DNA from: Palsa-504 sp963739615
GTDB lineage: Bacteria; Actinomycetota; Actinomycetes; Streptosporangiales; Streptosporangiaceae
Length of the DNA stretch: 64,000 bases
NCBI GenBank assembly: GCA_963739615.1
Contig: CAVUBD010000035.1
Location: forward strand, 186,001-250,000
Direction: 5' to 3'
Both the position numbers and the translations under genes were made by a program. Under the pieces are notes generated by a model that saw only the letters and a list, made by a program, of their open reading frames with translations, was not told the DNA's origin and did not search any database. Shown here one piece after another: positions 54,994 through 63,820 of the stretch. How positions within the stretch are numbered: position 1 is the first letter of the stretch; every line of letters begins with the position of its first letter.

Positions 54994-57207
54994 TCAGACG
55001 TCGATATCCAGGGATGCCTCGTCCAGACCCGCGGTCGGGTACGGCACCGGGATGCCCAGGCGCTGGGCCAGCCCGCGCGCCCTGGACAGCAGCGGGTGGG
55101 CTTCGCCCAGGGCGGGCCGTCCGTGGGCGAGCAGGGTCCGGTCGAGCACGGGGGCCAGCAGCTTCGCCGCCCGGCCGGCGTCTCCGCGCGCCGTGGCGCG
55201 CACCGCCTCGTCGTAGTGGGCGGTGAGGATCACGGGGTGGCTGGGATCGATCCCGGCGCTGGCCAGGTCGGTGACCGAGCGGAAGCAACTGGCGGCCTGC
55301 CGGGTGTCGCCGAGCCGGTCGGCGGCCCGGCCGAGCAGGACGAGCGTCCAGCCGCGGGCCGGCGAGGGCAGCCCCGCCTCGGCCTCGGCGGCGGCCAGCC
55401 GGGTCAGCGAGGTGACCGCGCCCGCGGCCTCGCCCCGCAGCAGCGCGAGCTCGCCGAGGGACCGGTCGAAGTCGGCGGCCAGCGGGTCCAGGCCGCCGTC
55501 CAGCGGCCAGTCGGCGAGCTGCTCCCTGTCGGCCAGCAGGGCGGTCACGGCCTCGTCGGTCTGGCCCAGTTCGCCGCTGGCCAGGGCGAGCAGGCGGCGG
55601 GCCGTGTAGCCGAGCCGGAACGACACCCGGTCGCGGAACCAGTCGGTCCCCGCGCTCTGGTCATCGAGCAGGTCAAGCACGGTGCGAGGGTGCTCGAGCA
55701 CGAGCGCCGCCTTGGCCAGCCAGATGAGATCTTCCTGGACCCGGTAGGAGGTGGGCAGGAACCGGGCCCGGCGGGTATCGGCGGCCTCCTCCAGGTAACG
55801 CCTGGCCGCGAGCGGATGGCCCGCGGCCAGCAGGGTCTGACCCAGAACGATCCGGGCCTCCGCGGTATCGGCGTGACCGAGTTCGCCGAACCGGGCCTGC
55901 CGGTCCGCGAGCAGGCCGGCCGCCAGCCGCACGCCCTCGACCACCTGCCCGTTCAGCCGCGCGATGTCCGTCTGCGTCCGCTGGGTGACCGTCAGCCGCC
56001 GCCAGCCCGCCGCGTCCTGCGGCTGCCGGTCAAGCAGCGCCCGCCGGGCGGCCAGGACGCCGGCGATGACGTTCGTGGCGTGCCTCCCGCGTCCGGTCTC
56101 GGCGGCCAGCGCGGCGAGATTGTTGTCTGCGCGCGCGATCCTCGACTGGTCCTGGTCGAGCCCGGCGTCGGCGACGCGGCGGGACAGTTCCCACGCGTCC
56201 GCCGCCGACTGCCTGTCCCCGTAGCGGGCCGCCGCCAGCCCGAGATGGCTTGCGGCATCGCTGAGCCGCCGCAGGTCATGCCCTGCGGCGCCGGACATCG
56301 AGGCGCCGGACATCGAGGACACTGGGCCGTCCAGGTCGGCCGCGAGGCTCTGCCAGAGCGAGACCGTCCGCCGCGCCTCCCGCACGCAGCGTTCGTGCAG
56401 GGTGCCCGCCTCGAGCAGGACCCGCACCACGACGGCGCTTGCGTTCGCCTCGGCTCTGGGATCCGTGCGCCGCCTGGCCGCCGCGGTCAGCGCGGTCTCG
56501 CCGCTTTCAAGTTCACGCGGCAGCGTCCCGGCGAGCCGGGTCAGGTCGCGTTCGAACCACATGGCCGCGAGCCCGCGCGCGATCAGGCCGGCCGGACCCT
56601 CGCGGTCGGCCAGGCAGGTCCGGAAGGCGACGTCGGACAGCCGGGAGGCGCTCTCCGCGACGTCGGGCTCAGCCAGGTAGGTTACCGATTTGGCGCACTC
56701 GCGCAGCACGGGCCGCAGGAAATCGCTGAATACGTCACAGCGGCCGTGCCAGGCCGCCGCCGCGACCCGGCCCCATCGGCTGTCCGGCCATCGCGGCGGG
56801 ACCAGGTCCGCGCCCGCGGCCAGCTGCCTCTTCTCCGCGGTGGAGATGTCCCCGATGCCGAAGCCGACCTGGGTCATCAGCTGCTGCTCGGCCCGGTGAA
56901 ACGCGACGATCACCCCCAGCGCGGCGACCGCGGCCGATCTGGCCTCCGTCACCGACTCGATCGGGCCGGGGGGTGACCAGTTCGCCTGGCCGGCGAATTC
57001 ACCCCAGGCGTGCGCCGCGGCCAGCCCGACAAGCACACGTCGGTTGTGCACCTCGTTGTACAGCCAGACCGCCGAACGGCCCGACTGTCCGGGCAGCCGT
57101 ACCGCCGCGGCTACGTCACCGGCCCGGACAACGTGATAGGGCGTCTGGCGAAGTACGTTGGCGGCGGCCACCGCGATGGCCGCGAGCCGGTCGTCCTGCA
57201 CTGCCAC
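54994..57207 (-). CDS. TetR-like helix-turn-helix protein with long TPR-type repeat region
   Basis: 737 residues from GTG 57207, with GGAGG about 7 nt upstream. The first about 60 residues (LAAIAVAAANVLRQTPYHVV, RAGDVAAAV, RSAVWLYNEVHNRRVLVGL) line up with a TetR DNA-binding domain, including the helix before the ligand domain. From about 300 to the end there are helical pairs such as ARRALLDRQPQDAAGWRRL, EARIVLGQTLLAAGHPLAARRYLEEA and LVLLGRAADRLGDTRQAASCFRSV, in TPR style. No membrane or enzymatic motif. I know of no named family with this order. Divergent from the HExxH gene across an inverted-repeat-bearing gap. Confidence 0.75.
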   Translation of the reverse strand: MAVQDDRLAAIAVAAANVLRQTPYHVVRAGDVAAAVRLPGQSGRSAVWLYNEVHNRRVLVGLAAAHAWGEFAGQANWSPPGPIESVTEARSAAVAALGVIVAFHRAEQQLMTQVGFGIGDISTAEKRQLAAGADLVPPRWPDSRWGRVAAAAWHGRCDVFSDFLRPVLRECAKSVTYLAEPDVAESASRLSDVAFRTCLADREGPAGLIARGLAAMWFERDLTRLAGTLPRELESGETALTAAARRRTDPRAEANASAVVVRVLLEAGTLHERCVREARRTVSLWQSLAADLDGPVSSMSGASMSGAAGHDLRRLSDAASHLGLAAARYGDRQSAADAWELSRRVADAGLDQDQSRIARADNNLAALAAETGRGRHATNVIAGVLAARRALLDRQPQDAAGWRRLTVTQRTQTDIARLNGQVVEGVRLAAGLLADRQARFGELGHADTAEARIVLGQTLLAAGHPLAARRYLEEAADTRRARFLPTSYRVQEDLIWLAKAALVLEHPRTVLDLLDDQSAGTDWFRDRVSFRLGYTARRLLALASGELGQTDEAVTALLADREQLADWPLDGGLDPLAADFDRSLGELALLRGEAAGAVTSLTRLAAAEAEAGLPSPARGWTLVLLGRAADRLGDTRQAASCFRSVTDLASAGIDPSHPVILTAHYDEAVRATARGDAGRAAKLLAPVLDRTLLAHGRPALGEAHPLLSRARGLAQRLGIPVPYPTAGLDEASLDIDV

Positions 57208-57244
57208 CGTGACCTCCTCTCAGCCCGCCCACCTGGCCTGCTTG

Positions 57245-57343
57245 CCTGAACCAAGATCGTCATCATAGGCGGTGCCCCTAAGAGGGGGGATGCCCCGGTT
57301 TTTCATAGCTAAAGGCAATATGATTTTTCTGTGTTGGTTCAGG
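57245..57343. promoter_or_regulatory. Divergent promoter region with a split inverted repeat
   Basis: CCTGAACCAA (57245-57254) and TTGGTTCAGG (57334-57343) are perfect inverted copies 79 bp apart, in an AT-rich gap (TATGATTTTTCTGTG) between the TetR-like and HExxH genes. They look like paired operator half-sites or sites for one dimer each. Confidence 0.55.
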
Positions 57344-57434
57344 TATTAACTTTGGCTCGCGGGCGGACGCTCGCGCAGGCTTACCGCCTATAACGGGAGC
57401 CGCCACAGCTACTTCGGAGCCAGGTCAATGCCGG

Positions 57435-58625
57435 ATGGGTAGTGAGGTGCTCGGCCCGGGAGCTCAGGCCCCCGGGCCGCGGCAGGTCCCGGCGTCGCGG
57501 CAGGTTCCAGCGCCGGGGCAGGTCACCGGGCCGGTGGCCCGGGCGTGGGCGGTAGCCGCGGCCGAGGCGGCGATCCGGGTGCCGGCGCCGAACGCGGAAG
57601 CCCATGCGTGGATTGTCCGAGGATGGGCGGACGTGGCGGTCGGCTGCCTCGCCCTCGACGGCTCCGGGCTCAGCGGCTCCGGGCTCAGCAGCTCCGGGCT
57701 CAGCAGCTCAGGGGCGTTCAGCGGCCTGGATGACGTCGTCCGCGCGGTCGGGGTCGTCTCCGGCGGCCAGCACGCCGCCCGGCTGCGTCAGCTGCGGCGG
57801 TTCGCCGGTCCGGTGCCGCCTTGGTATCCCGACGCCCGCCCGGTCGCCGGGTCCGTTCGCCGCATCCGGGGGATCGTCTGGCGGGCCGCAGACTTGGTCG
57901 CGTGGTTCGGCGAGCTGCTCCTCACCGCCGCCACCGCGCTGCCGCAGGCTGCGTCCTGCCCGCTTATCAGCGCGCGGCAGCTGGCCTGGGGCGTCCGCTA
58001 CCGGCCATCGCCCAGCCATGATCACGTCACGGTGCGCCTGCCGGTGAATCGCCGGCTGGCCCGGCGGACCTGGATGTGCCTGCCCGGGCTCCCCGGCCCG
58101 GGTACCGCGATCGCCGAAGTGCCCTCCACCGCCACCTCGATGGAGCAGCAGATCTGGCGCGGTATCCATGAAGGCGCGCACCTTGACCACCTCACGTCGC
58201 TGGCCCGGGGTGGTTCGCTGGCGCCTAGCCCGGGGGAGTTCGGGGCGGGGCTGCTCGTCGCCGAGTCGTACGCGATGGCGGTCGAGATACTCGCCGGGGT
58301 GGAGTGCATCCTGGCCGGGGAGGGCCAGGCGGTCTGGCAGCTCGGCGCCGGCCTGATCGAGCGCGCCACCCGTCTGCCCGGCGGCGTCAACCCGGCGGCC
58401 GAGTTCGCTGACCTGCCAACCCTGGCCGAGGTTTACGTGCTCGGGCCGCTCGAAGTGCTGGCCGGAGGCGCCGCCGCGGACGCCCTGCCGGAGGAGATCA
58501 TCAGCTCGCTGTGCGATCGCTGGCGCGCCGCCTGCGCGGCCTACCCGCCTGCCGCCAGGTTCGCCGCCGCCGCCGAACTAATCGCCCGGTATCCCCGCCC
58601 GCCGATGACCTTAGCAGGTCGTTAA
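57435..58625 (+). CDS. HExxH-motif protein, putative zinc metallopeptidase
   Basis: 396 residues. QQIWRGIHEGAHLDHLTSL carries HEGAH (H245, E246, H249) and AESYAMAVEIL (E277) gives a third zinc ligand 28 residues later, the gluzincin layout; HEGxxxH plus E(S/G)(Y/W)A(M/L)xxE recalls DUF885 and M32 peptidases. The N-terminal 80 residues are Pro/Gln and Gly-Ser rich, with 15-bp repeats at 57661. No signal peptide, so cytosolic. Function is unknown. It is divergent from the TetR-like/TPR gene. Confidence 0.7.
   Translation: MGSEVLGPGAQAPGPRQVPASRQVPAPGQVTGPVARAWAVAAAEAAIRVPAPNAEAHAWIVRGWADVAVGCLALDGSGLSGSGLSSSGLSSSGAFSGLDDVVRAVGVVSGGQHAARLRQLRRFAGPVPPWYPDARPVAGSVRRIRGIVWRAADLVAWFGELLLTAATALPQAASCPLISARQLAWGVRYRPSPSHDHVTVRLPVNRRLARRTWMCLPGLPGPGTAIAEVPSTATSMEQQIWRGIHEGAHLDHLTSLARGGSLAPSPGEFGAGLLVAESYAMAVEILAGVECILAGEGQAVWQLGAGLIERATRLPGGVNPAAEFADLPTLAEVYVLGPLEVLAGGAAADALPEEIISSLCDRWRAACAAYPPAARFAAAAELIARYPRPPMTLAGR
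57661..57705 (+). repeat. 15-bp in-frame tandem repeat, three copies
   Basis: GCTCCGGGCTCAGCA, with one variant, occurs three times and encodes SGLSS-type linker residues within the HExxH protein. A shortened fourth copy follows. Confidence 0.9.
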
Positions 58626-59199
58626 CTGTATCTAGGCAAAACTTTATTGACATAAATTCTGCATAGATGGACACGCTTTATCTAGCTACACTAAGCTCAT
58701 TCTGGTGCTCACGGGATCTAGGGCCGGTGCGTCCTGGGTGAGCTGTGAGGGGCGGATGAGGGGAGGGACCGCAGAGGTCCGGGTGGTTGTCGTCGCGGCA
58801 AACGCCGGGCGGTGACCGTTTCGGGTCGGCGGAAGGGTCGTGAGGGATGAATACAACTTAGGCGTAGCGACGACGCTATGCCATTCGCGCTCGACCGGCC
58901 GTCAGGCAAGGGCTTGGCGTTGCCTCCGGCTTTCGGGCGGCGGGCATTTACCTCGTCAGCAGGATCCATTCAATTTCGCTGTACCTTAGCGAGGTAGCTG
59001 CCGCACAATACCGGCTCCGTTGGTCAGAAGTATTCCCGTAACGACACGCGGCTAGCCCCGGTGACCCGATCTCGCCGGGTAGTCGCAATCCTCTCTCGCT
59101 TGTCACGGCTGCGTTGCCCGTGACGTTTGGGACCCAGGTGGCGGCGCCATGAACTAACGGAGCTGGCCGTCACCTGGCAAACCTGGGAGGGGGTCTTGC
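58626..59199. other. Long intergenic region with an AT-rich start
   Basis: About 570 nt. The first 75 nt are AT-rich for this genome (AACTTTATTGACATAAATTC, TTTATCTAGCTACACTAAG) and hold TTGACA at 58647, so one or more promoters are likely. The middle has no coding signal; a minus-strand open frame at 58718-58969 is Arg/Pro-rich and unconvincing. The end carries GGGAGGGGG, the ribosome site for 59200. A noncoding RNA is possible but I cannot show one. Confidence 0.5.
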
Positions 59200-59871
59200 A
59201 TGAACGACATCTCCAGCCGCCCGGTACTCGACGGGCCAGACCTCGACGTAGCGATCGTCCACGCACGCGCGGCCCTGGCCGCGTTGCTCCATGTGCCTGT
59301 CGGCGGTGACGTTCAAGCTGGCGGCGACGGGACTGGCTACCCGAAGGTGATCACCGAGGCGCGAACGCTGCTCGGTGCCCTGCTCGATCACCGGCTGGCC
59401 CTGGCGGCGGCGCGGATGAACGAGCGGGATCCGGTCGCGGTCGCGGCCGCCCGGGCCGACCGCAATGAGGCCATCGCCGTGTACGCCGCGCTGCTCTACT
59501 GGCTGCCACCCGGCAATCAGGCCTGGCCGGACGTGGCCATGACGGTCGGCCGGCTGAGCTACGACCGCTATAGCGACGCATGGCCGGACGCGGAACCACC
59601 CGACCCGGACGATCTCGACGCCGCGTGCGACCTCCTGCTGCGGGCCGCGCGGCACGACGCCGACGAGCGGACGGCGCTGTACCTGGTTCTCGCCCTGCGT
59701 GACCGCCGGCACCTGATGGCCTGCCCGGCCGACATGAGGGCGCTGCGGACCTGGGGCGAGCGGCTGCTCGCCTTCCCCGGCGCAGGCGGCCTCGGCCAGG
59801 CTGGCCTGCAGGACATGCTGGAGCTGGAGTTGCTCAACCGGACGGGATCGCTCGCTCGCGCCGCGTCCTGA
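59200..59871 (+). CDS. Helical-repeat-like protein of unknown function
   Basis: 223 residues, ATG 59200 with GGGAGGGGG 7 nt upstream. It is mostly alpha-helical and Ala/Asp/Leu-rich. ARADRNEAIAVYAALLYWLP, AACDLLLRAARHDADERTAL and LQDMLELELLNRTG suggest TPR-like helices, reminiscent of the repeats in front of CHAT domains. No catalytic motif. It sits beside the TetR-like/TPR and HExxH genes and may belong with them. Confidence 0.7.
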   Translation: MNDISSRPVLDGPDLDVAIVHARAALAALLHVPVGGDVQAGGDGTGYPKVITEARTLLGALLDHRLALAAARMNERDPVAVAAARADRNEAIAVYAALLYWLPPGNQAWPDVAMTVGRLSYDRYSDAWPDAEPPDPDDLDAACDLLLRAARHDADERTALYLVLALRDRRHLMACPADMRALRTWGERLLAFPGAGGLGQAGLQDMLELELLNRTGSLARAAS

Positions 59872-60162
59872 GATCCCGGGCGACCCCGCCGGCTGAGCCG
59901 GGGGTGCCGGGCGTGATGAGCTCCCAGATCCCGGGAACCGCGCGGGCGACGAAGGCGGGGCGAAGTTGAAGAACGACGCGCTGACGACCGCGGCGCTCGC
60001 GGGGCCGAGCGGCGCGGCCCGCCCGGCGAAGTACCCGCGCCAGAACCCGCGCAAGCCCGCCTGCTCGAACGCCGAACGGGCCTGCGGGGCGAAGTAGGTC
60101 ACTGCGTGGATGGGCTCGAACAGCGTCCACATCGACCTGGCCGTAGCCGCCACCTCAGCCAC
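59834..60162 (-). pseudogene. SCO6745-like family protein, truncated and frameshifted
   Basis: GTG 60162 gives ATARSMWTLFEPIHAVTYFAP then FEQAGLRGFWRGYFAGRAAPLG, the usual start of this actinobacterial family. Near 59960 one G seems missing after FFNFAP, after which AFVARAVPGIWEL resumes in the next frame. The rest of the family's about 280 residues is absent; the frame stops at 59834 inside the convergent gene. Confidence 0.7.
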
Positions 60163-60246
60163 CCCCGCTCCGTTCGGCCGGTTCCCGTGTGCGCAGGTTA
60201 CTCCTGGAGCGGCTGGTTATTTCCGTCAGGTCGCGTTCTTGCCGGT

Positions 60247-61479
60247 ATGCCGGGTAGTACGTCCCCTATGCGGACTGAACCGGCGAGGGCCGGCCGGAAG
60301 CCCGGTGACGACGGGGACCCCAGTGCGACCTGGCGAACCTGGCTGCGACACTGGCTGCCCCTCCTGGTCAAGCCGCTGCGCCGCACCGTTCTGCTGTTCA
60401 TCATCGTGCTGATCATCGAATACCTGGTGGTGCCGGAACTCGTCGGGGCCAGCAAGGACCTGAACCTGCTCGGGCAGCTGAACGTCGGCTGGCTGGTGGC
60501 GGGCGTGGTCGCCGAGGCCCTCTCACTGTTCTGCTACGGCCTGCTGACGCGGGCCGTGCTGCCGCCGCCCGGACCAGACGATCCGCCCAGGCCGAGCCTG
60601 TTCACGCTGTTCCGCATCGACCTGGCCGCGGCGGCGGTCGCGCACGTCATCCCGGCCGGGACGCTGGGCAGCGCCGGGATCGGCTACCGCCTGTTCACCG
60701 CGGAGGGCATCAAGGGCAGCGACGCCGCGGTGATGATGGCGACCAAGGGCCTGGGATCCACCGTCGTGCTGAACATCTTGCTCTGGCTGTCCCTGGTCGT
60801 CTCCATACCGCTGGCGGGCTTCCACCCGATCTACGTGACCGTGGCCATCATCGGCGCCGTGCTGCTGCTGGCCATCGGGGCCCTCGTCTTCGGCATCACC
60901 AGGGGAGGCAAGCGCGCCTCCCGCATCCTCTGCATTGTCGGCGACAAGATTCCGGGCCTGACCGGTAACCGCCTGGAGCGGGTCATCCGCGACGCCGGGG
61001 CGCAGCTGTCCGCGCTCGGCCGCGACCGGCGTACCCTGCTGGCGTCGCTGACCTGGGCATCGCTCAACTGGATACTCGACGCCGCGTCGCTGTGGTGCTT
61101 CGTGGCCGCCTTCGGCCGCTTCGTCAACCCGGTCGAACTGTTCGCCGCCTACGGGATCGCCAACGTTGCAGGCGCGCTGCCCGTGACGCCGGCCGGGCTG
61201 GGCGTCGTCGACTCGCTGACACCGCTGCTGCTGGTCAGCTTCGGCGCCACCCGGAGCGTGGCCACGCTCGGCGTCCTCGGCTGGCGGCTGGTCAACTTCT
61301 GGCTGCCCATCCCGGCCGGCGCCATCGCCTACATCTCCCTCAAGGTGCCGCGCGGCGCCGGACTGAGCGCTATGCGCGCGGCCGTTTCGACCCTGATGTC
61401 GCACGACGACCAATCCCAGGAGACAGCGGCACCGGAGACCGAGCCGCGCGAGCCTCGCACTCCGGCTAGTGACAGCTGA
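60247..61479 (+). CDS. YbhN/UPF0104 membrane protein (LPG synthase-like flippase domain)
   Basis: 410 residues with about eight membrane helices. VIPAGTLGSAGIGYRLF, ATKGLGSTVVLNILLWL and NVAGALPVTPAGLGVVDSL are the signature of lysylphosphatidylglycerol synthase transmembrane-domain proteins. It lacks the catalytic soluble domain, so a lipid-moving role is likelier than lysyl transfer. ATG 60268 (MRTEPARAG) is an alternative start. It overlaps the convergent small gene by 14 nt. Confidence 0.88.
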   Translation: MPGSTSPMRTEPARAGRKPGDDGDPSATWRTWLRHWLPLLVKPLRRTVLLFIIVLIIEYLVVPELVGASKDLNLLGQLNVGWLVAGVVAEALSLFCYGLLTRAVLPPPGPDDPPRPSLFTLFRIDLAAAAVAHVIPAGTLGSAGIGYRLFTAEGIKGSDAAVMMATKGLGSTVVLNILLWLSLVVSIPLAGFHPIYVTVAIIGAVLLLAIGALVFGITRGGKRASRILCIVGDKIPGLTGNRLERVIRDAGAQLSALGRDRRTLLASLTWASLNWILDAASLWCFVAAFGRFVNPVELFAAYGIANVAGALPVTPAGLGVVDSLTPLLLVSFGATRSVATLGVLGWRLVNFWLPIPAGAIAYISLKVPRGAGLSAMRAAVSTLMSHDDQSQETAAPETEPREPRTPASDS

Positions 61480-61645
61480 GCTTGGGGTTCCCGCCGAGGT
61501 AATTGATCGGTCCGAAGGCAATGGTGACCGCGATCGTCCCGACTCCGGCGCAATCCATGGACGAGGTGGTGTAATAGTGCCGTTGCCCGGCGGCGAGGGC
61601 GCCGATAAGCAGCCAGACGAAGATCAGCACCGAGAGCAGGCGCAT
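61466..61645 (-). CDS. Small membrane protein
   Basis: 59 residues: MRLLSVLIFVWLLIGALAAG is a membrane segment, followed by a Tyr-rich part and NYLGGNPKLSCH with two Cys overall. GAGGAGG 5 nt before ATG 61645 decides the start. Similar short proteins occur in other actinomycetes. Function unknown. Confidence 0.82.
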   Translation of the reverse strand: MRLLSVLIFVWLLIGALAAGQRHYYTTSSMDCAGVGTIAVTIAFGPINYLGGNPKLSCH

Positions 61646-61651
61646 GGTCAC

Positions 61652-61937
61652 CTCCTCACTTGTGCGGCGCGAGACAGCATCGGCCGAGCCGTCGCCCGCG
61701 ACGCTTTAGTGATATCAGGCCTTCCGGCTCAGCGGTAGACCCGTGCCCGGAATGCCGCTGACCAGGCGCCACGATGCGATTCGTACTAGGTTGGGCGGGA
61801 TGAAAGCCCACGGTGACGGAGAGCGGGCGGCTGTCTCCTGGCCCGGCTCTGGTCGGCAGGTGGCGACGGCGGAATGAAAATCTAAAATTTCTTTTGCCCC
61901 TACCCATCCGATCTGGCTTCGGCCCCGAAGGTGTCAT
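61652..61937. other. Promoter region of sigK with an AT-rich block
   Basis: About 285 nt between the divergent small membrane gene and sigK. GAATGAAAATCTAAAATTTC (61872-61891) and the following TTTT are strikingly AT-rich in a 71% GC genome and lie 45-65 nt before sigK, as an UP element or autoregulated sigma-K promoter might. No gene is visible. Confidence 0.5.
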
Positions 61938-62534
61938 ATGAACCCGAGCGACTCGGACGCGTCCCGGTTCAGATCTGCGCCCACGGATAGGAGGGGAGAT
62001 CGGGATCTAGCCGACCTGCTCGTCCACGTGGCGCGTGGCGACCAAGTCGCGTTCGAGGGAGTATATGACCAGCTGGTCGGCCCGGTCTACGGCGTTATTC
62101 GCAGGGTTCTGCGGGATCCGGCGCAGTCCGAGGAGGTAGCCCAAGAGGTCCTTCTCGAGGTGTGGCGGACCGCCGCGCGGTTCGACCCGGCCATGGGTGG
62201 CGCGGCGACGTGGGTGATGACCATCGCCCACCGTCGCGCCATAGACCGTGTCCGTTCCACCACGGCGGCGGCGCAGCGCGAGCACAAGACAGCCGATTTC
62301 GGTACCCCGCACGATGAGGTGGCTGAGGCGGTAGAAGCGAGCCTGGACCGCGAGCGGGTGCGGCGCTGCCTGGACGGGCTTACGGAAGTGCAACGTGAGT
62401 CGATCACCCTGGCCTACTACGGCGGGTACAGCTACCGTCAGGTGTCGGGGTTGCTCAACGTCACGCTGGGCGCGATCAAGACGAGGATCCGCGACGGGCT
62501 CATTCGGATGCGCGATTGCCTGGGGGTGAGCTGA
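61938..62534 (+). CDS. sigK: ECF RNA polymerase sigma factor SigK
   Basis: 198 residues with GAAGG 6 nt before ATG 61938. Region 2 (FEGVYDQLVGPVYGVIRRVL, EEVAQEVLLEVWRTAARFDP) and region 4 (LTEVQRESITLAYYGGYSYRQ, GAIKTRIRDGLIRMRDCLG) are complete. The pairing with an RskA-type anti-sigma gene, sharing one A (TGATG), supports SigK. It is expected to direct a redox- or stress-related regulon. Confidence 0.92.
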   Translation: MNPSDSDASRFRSAPTDRRGDRDLADLLVHVARGDQVAFEGVYDQLVGPVYGVIRRVLRDPAQSEEVAQEVLLEVWRTAARFDPAMGGAATWVMTIAHRRAIDRVRSTTAAAQREHKTADFGTPHDEVAEAVEASLDRERVRRCLDGLTEVQRESITLAYYGGYSYRQVSGLLNVTLGAIKTRIRDGLIRMRDCLGVS

Positions 62535-63286
62535 TGCGATTGTTCCGCCATGATCTGCACTCCCTCACCGGCGCCTACGCGCTTGACGCGCTTGACGGCG
62601 GCACCGAGCGGGACCGGTTCCATCGCCACCTGAACCGCTGCCCGTCGTGCGCCAGCGAAGTACGCGGGTTCCGCGAGGTTGCGACCGCACTGGCCTTTGC
62701 CTCGGCCGCCGAGCCGCCGCTCGAGATGCGGGCCCAGGTGATGTCCGCGGCCGCGCGGACCCGCCAGCTGCCGCCCGAGATCAGGACCCACGCGCGCCCG
62801 CGGCGGGCCCGGACCTGGGTGCCCTGGGTGCCGTGGCTATCCGGGGTCGTCGCGACGGCCGCGGCCGTCGTCGCGGTGTTCTTCGGCTTGGCGCAGGCCC
62901 ACACGCAGCAAGAACTCAACCTGGCCCGGGCGCAGAACCAGGCGATCACCTTGGTCCTCTCGTCGCCGCAGGTCAGGCTGCTCACCCATACCACCACCGA
63001 GGGCGGCGTGGCCACCGTGTACCTGGCTGCGGACCGGCACGAGCTGGTAGTGACCACGAACGGGCTGCCGGCGCCGCCGGCCGGGCACGTTTACCAGCTC
63101 TGGCTGATCGGCAAGAAGAAGATCGTGTCAGCCGGCTTGCTGCCCGCCGCCAATGCCGGGCTTACCCCGGCCGTGCTCGCGCGCGGGGTGGTCCAGGGCG
63201 ACGCGCTCGGCCTGACCGTCGAGCCGGCCCCGGGCTCGGCTCAGCCCACCACCACGCCCATCCTGGCCCTGCCCCTGCCGGTCTGA
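62534..63286 (+). CDS. rskA: Anti-sigma-K factor RskA
   Basis: 250 residues. The N-terminal zinc-type anti-sigma domain has HxxxCxxC (H32, C36, C39) within HLNRCPSCASEV and starts LHSLTGAYALDALDGGT. One membrane helix is at about 99-120, and an extracytoplasmic RskA domain follows (AGHVYQLWLIGKKKIVSAG, late LGLTVEPAPGS). It holds SigK at the membrane until a signal, probably via regulated proteolysis. ATG 62534 shares its A with the sigK stop codon. Confidence 0.93.
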   Translation: MRLFRHDLHSLTGAYALDALDGGTERDRFHRHLNRCPSCASEVRGFREVATALAFASAAEPPLEMRAQVMSAAARTRQLPPEIRTHARPRRARTWVPWVPWLSGVVATAAAVVAVFFGLAQAHTQQELNLARAQNQAITLVLSSPQVRLLTHTTTEGGVATVYLAADRHELVVTTNGLPAPPAGHVYQLWLIGKKKIVSAGLLPAANAGLTPAVLARGVVQGDALGLTVEPAPGSAQPTTTPILALPLPV

Positions 63287-63400
63287 GGCCGCTGCCGGGC
63301 TGAGGCCGCTGCCGGGCTGGGCCCCTGCCGGGCTAAGGCCCTGCCGGGCTGAGGCCCTGCCGGGCTGAGGCCCTGCCGGGCTGAGGCCCCTGCCGGGCTA
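63284..63400. repeat. 16-17-bp tandem repeat, about seven copies, after rskA
   Basis: Units of the form TGAGGCCCTGCCGGGC, some one base longer or shorter (TGAGGCCGCTGCCGGGC), run from the rskA stop codon to the convergent stop at 63398. Each unit can form a small GCCC/GGGC hairpin, so the array may double as a terminator for both genes. Confidence 0.9.
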
Positions 63401-63724
63401 AGTCGCGGCGCTGGGCCAGTGGCAGCTGGTGACCTGGCCGCCGGTGATGGTGGCGGTGGCCGCCGGGCGGTGCTCGTCGCGCCAGATCGTGTACTGGCCC
63501 GCGGGCAGGGCCGGGTAGACGGCCGCGTAGGTGGTCGCGCCCGGCAGGTGGCGCTGGCGGACCGCCGAGTGCGTGCGCCGGGCCCCCGGAACATCGTCCG
63601 GGCTGATCTCGATCTCGGCCCCGTCCAGCTCGGCCGGCGTGTACAGGATCAGGGCGCCGGTGCCGGCGCCGAGGTCCAGGACGACGGTGCCGGGGCCGGA
63701 AGGGCCGGTGGCGGGCTCGGTCAT
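63398..63724 (-). CDS. Conserved protein of unknown function
   Basis: 108 residues with GGGGGAAGA 6 nt before ATG 63724. VVLDLGAGTGALILYTPAEL superficially recalls a SAM-binding motif, but the protein is too short for a methyltransferase and continues YPALPAGQYTIWRDEHRPAA, more like a small beta-rich domain. It lies 96 nt downstream of the DUF4331-like gene and may be co-transcribed. Confidence 0.78.
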   Translation of the reverse strand: MTEPATGPSGPGTVVLDLGAGTGALILYTPAELDGAEIEISPDDVPGARRTHSAVRQRHLPGATTYAAVYPALPAGQYTIWRDEHRPAATATITGGQVTSCHWPSAAT

Positions 63725-63820
63725 GCTGTCTTCCCCCTACTACGGCGATGCATTACGACGATGGGCACCCGTGCGCCCCGGCGGATCAATGGCCTAGCCG
63801 GGGCGCACAAGCTCACGCGG

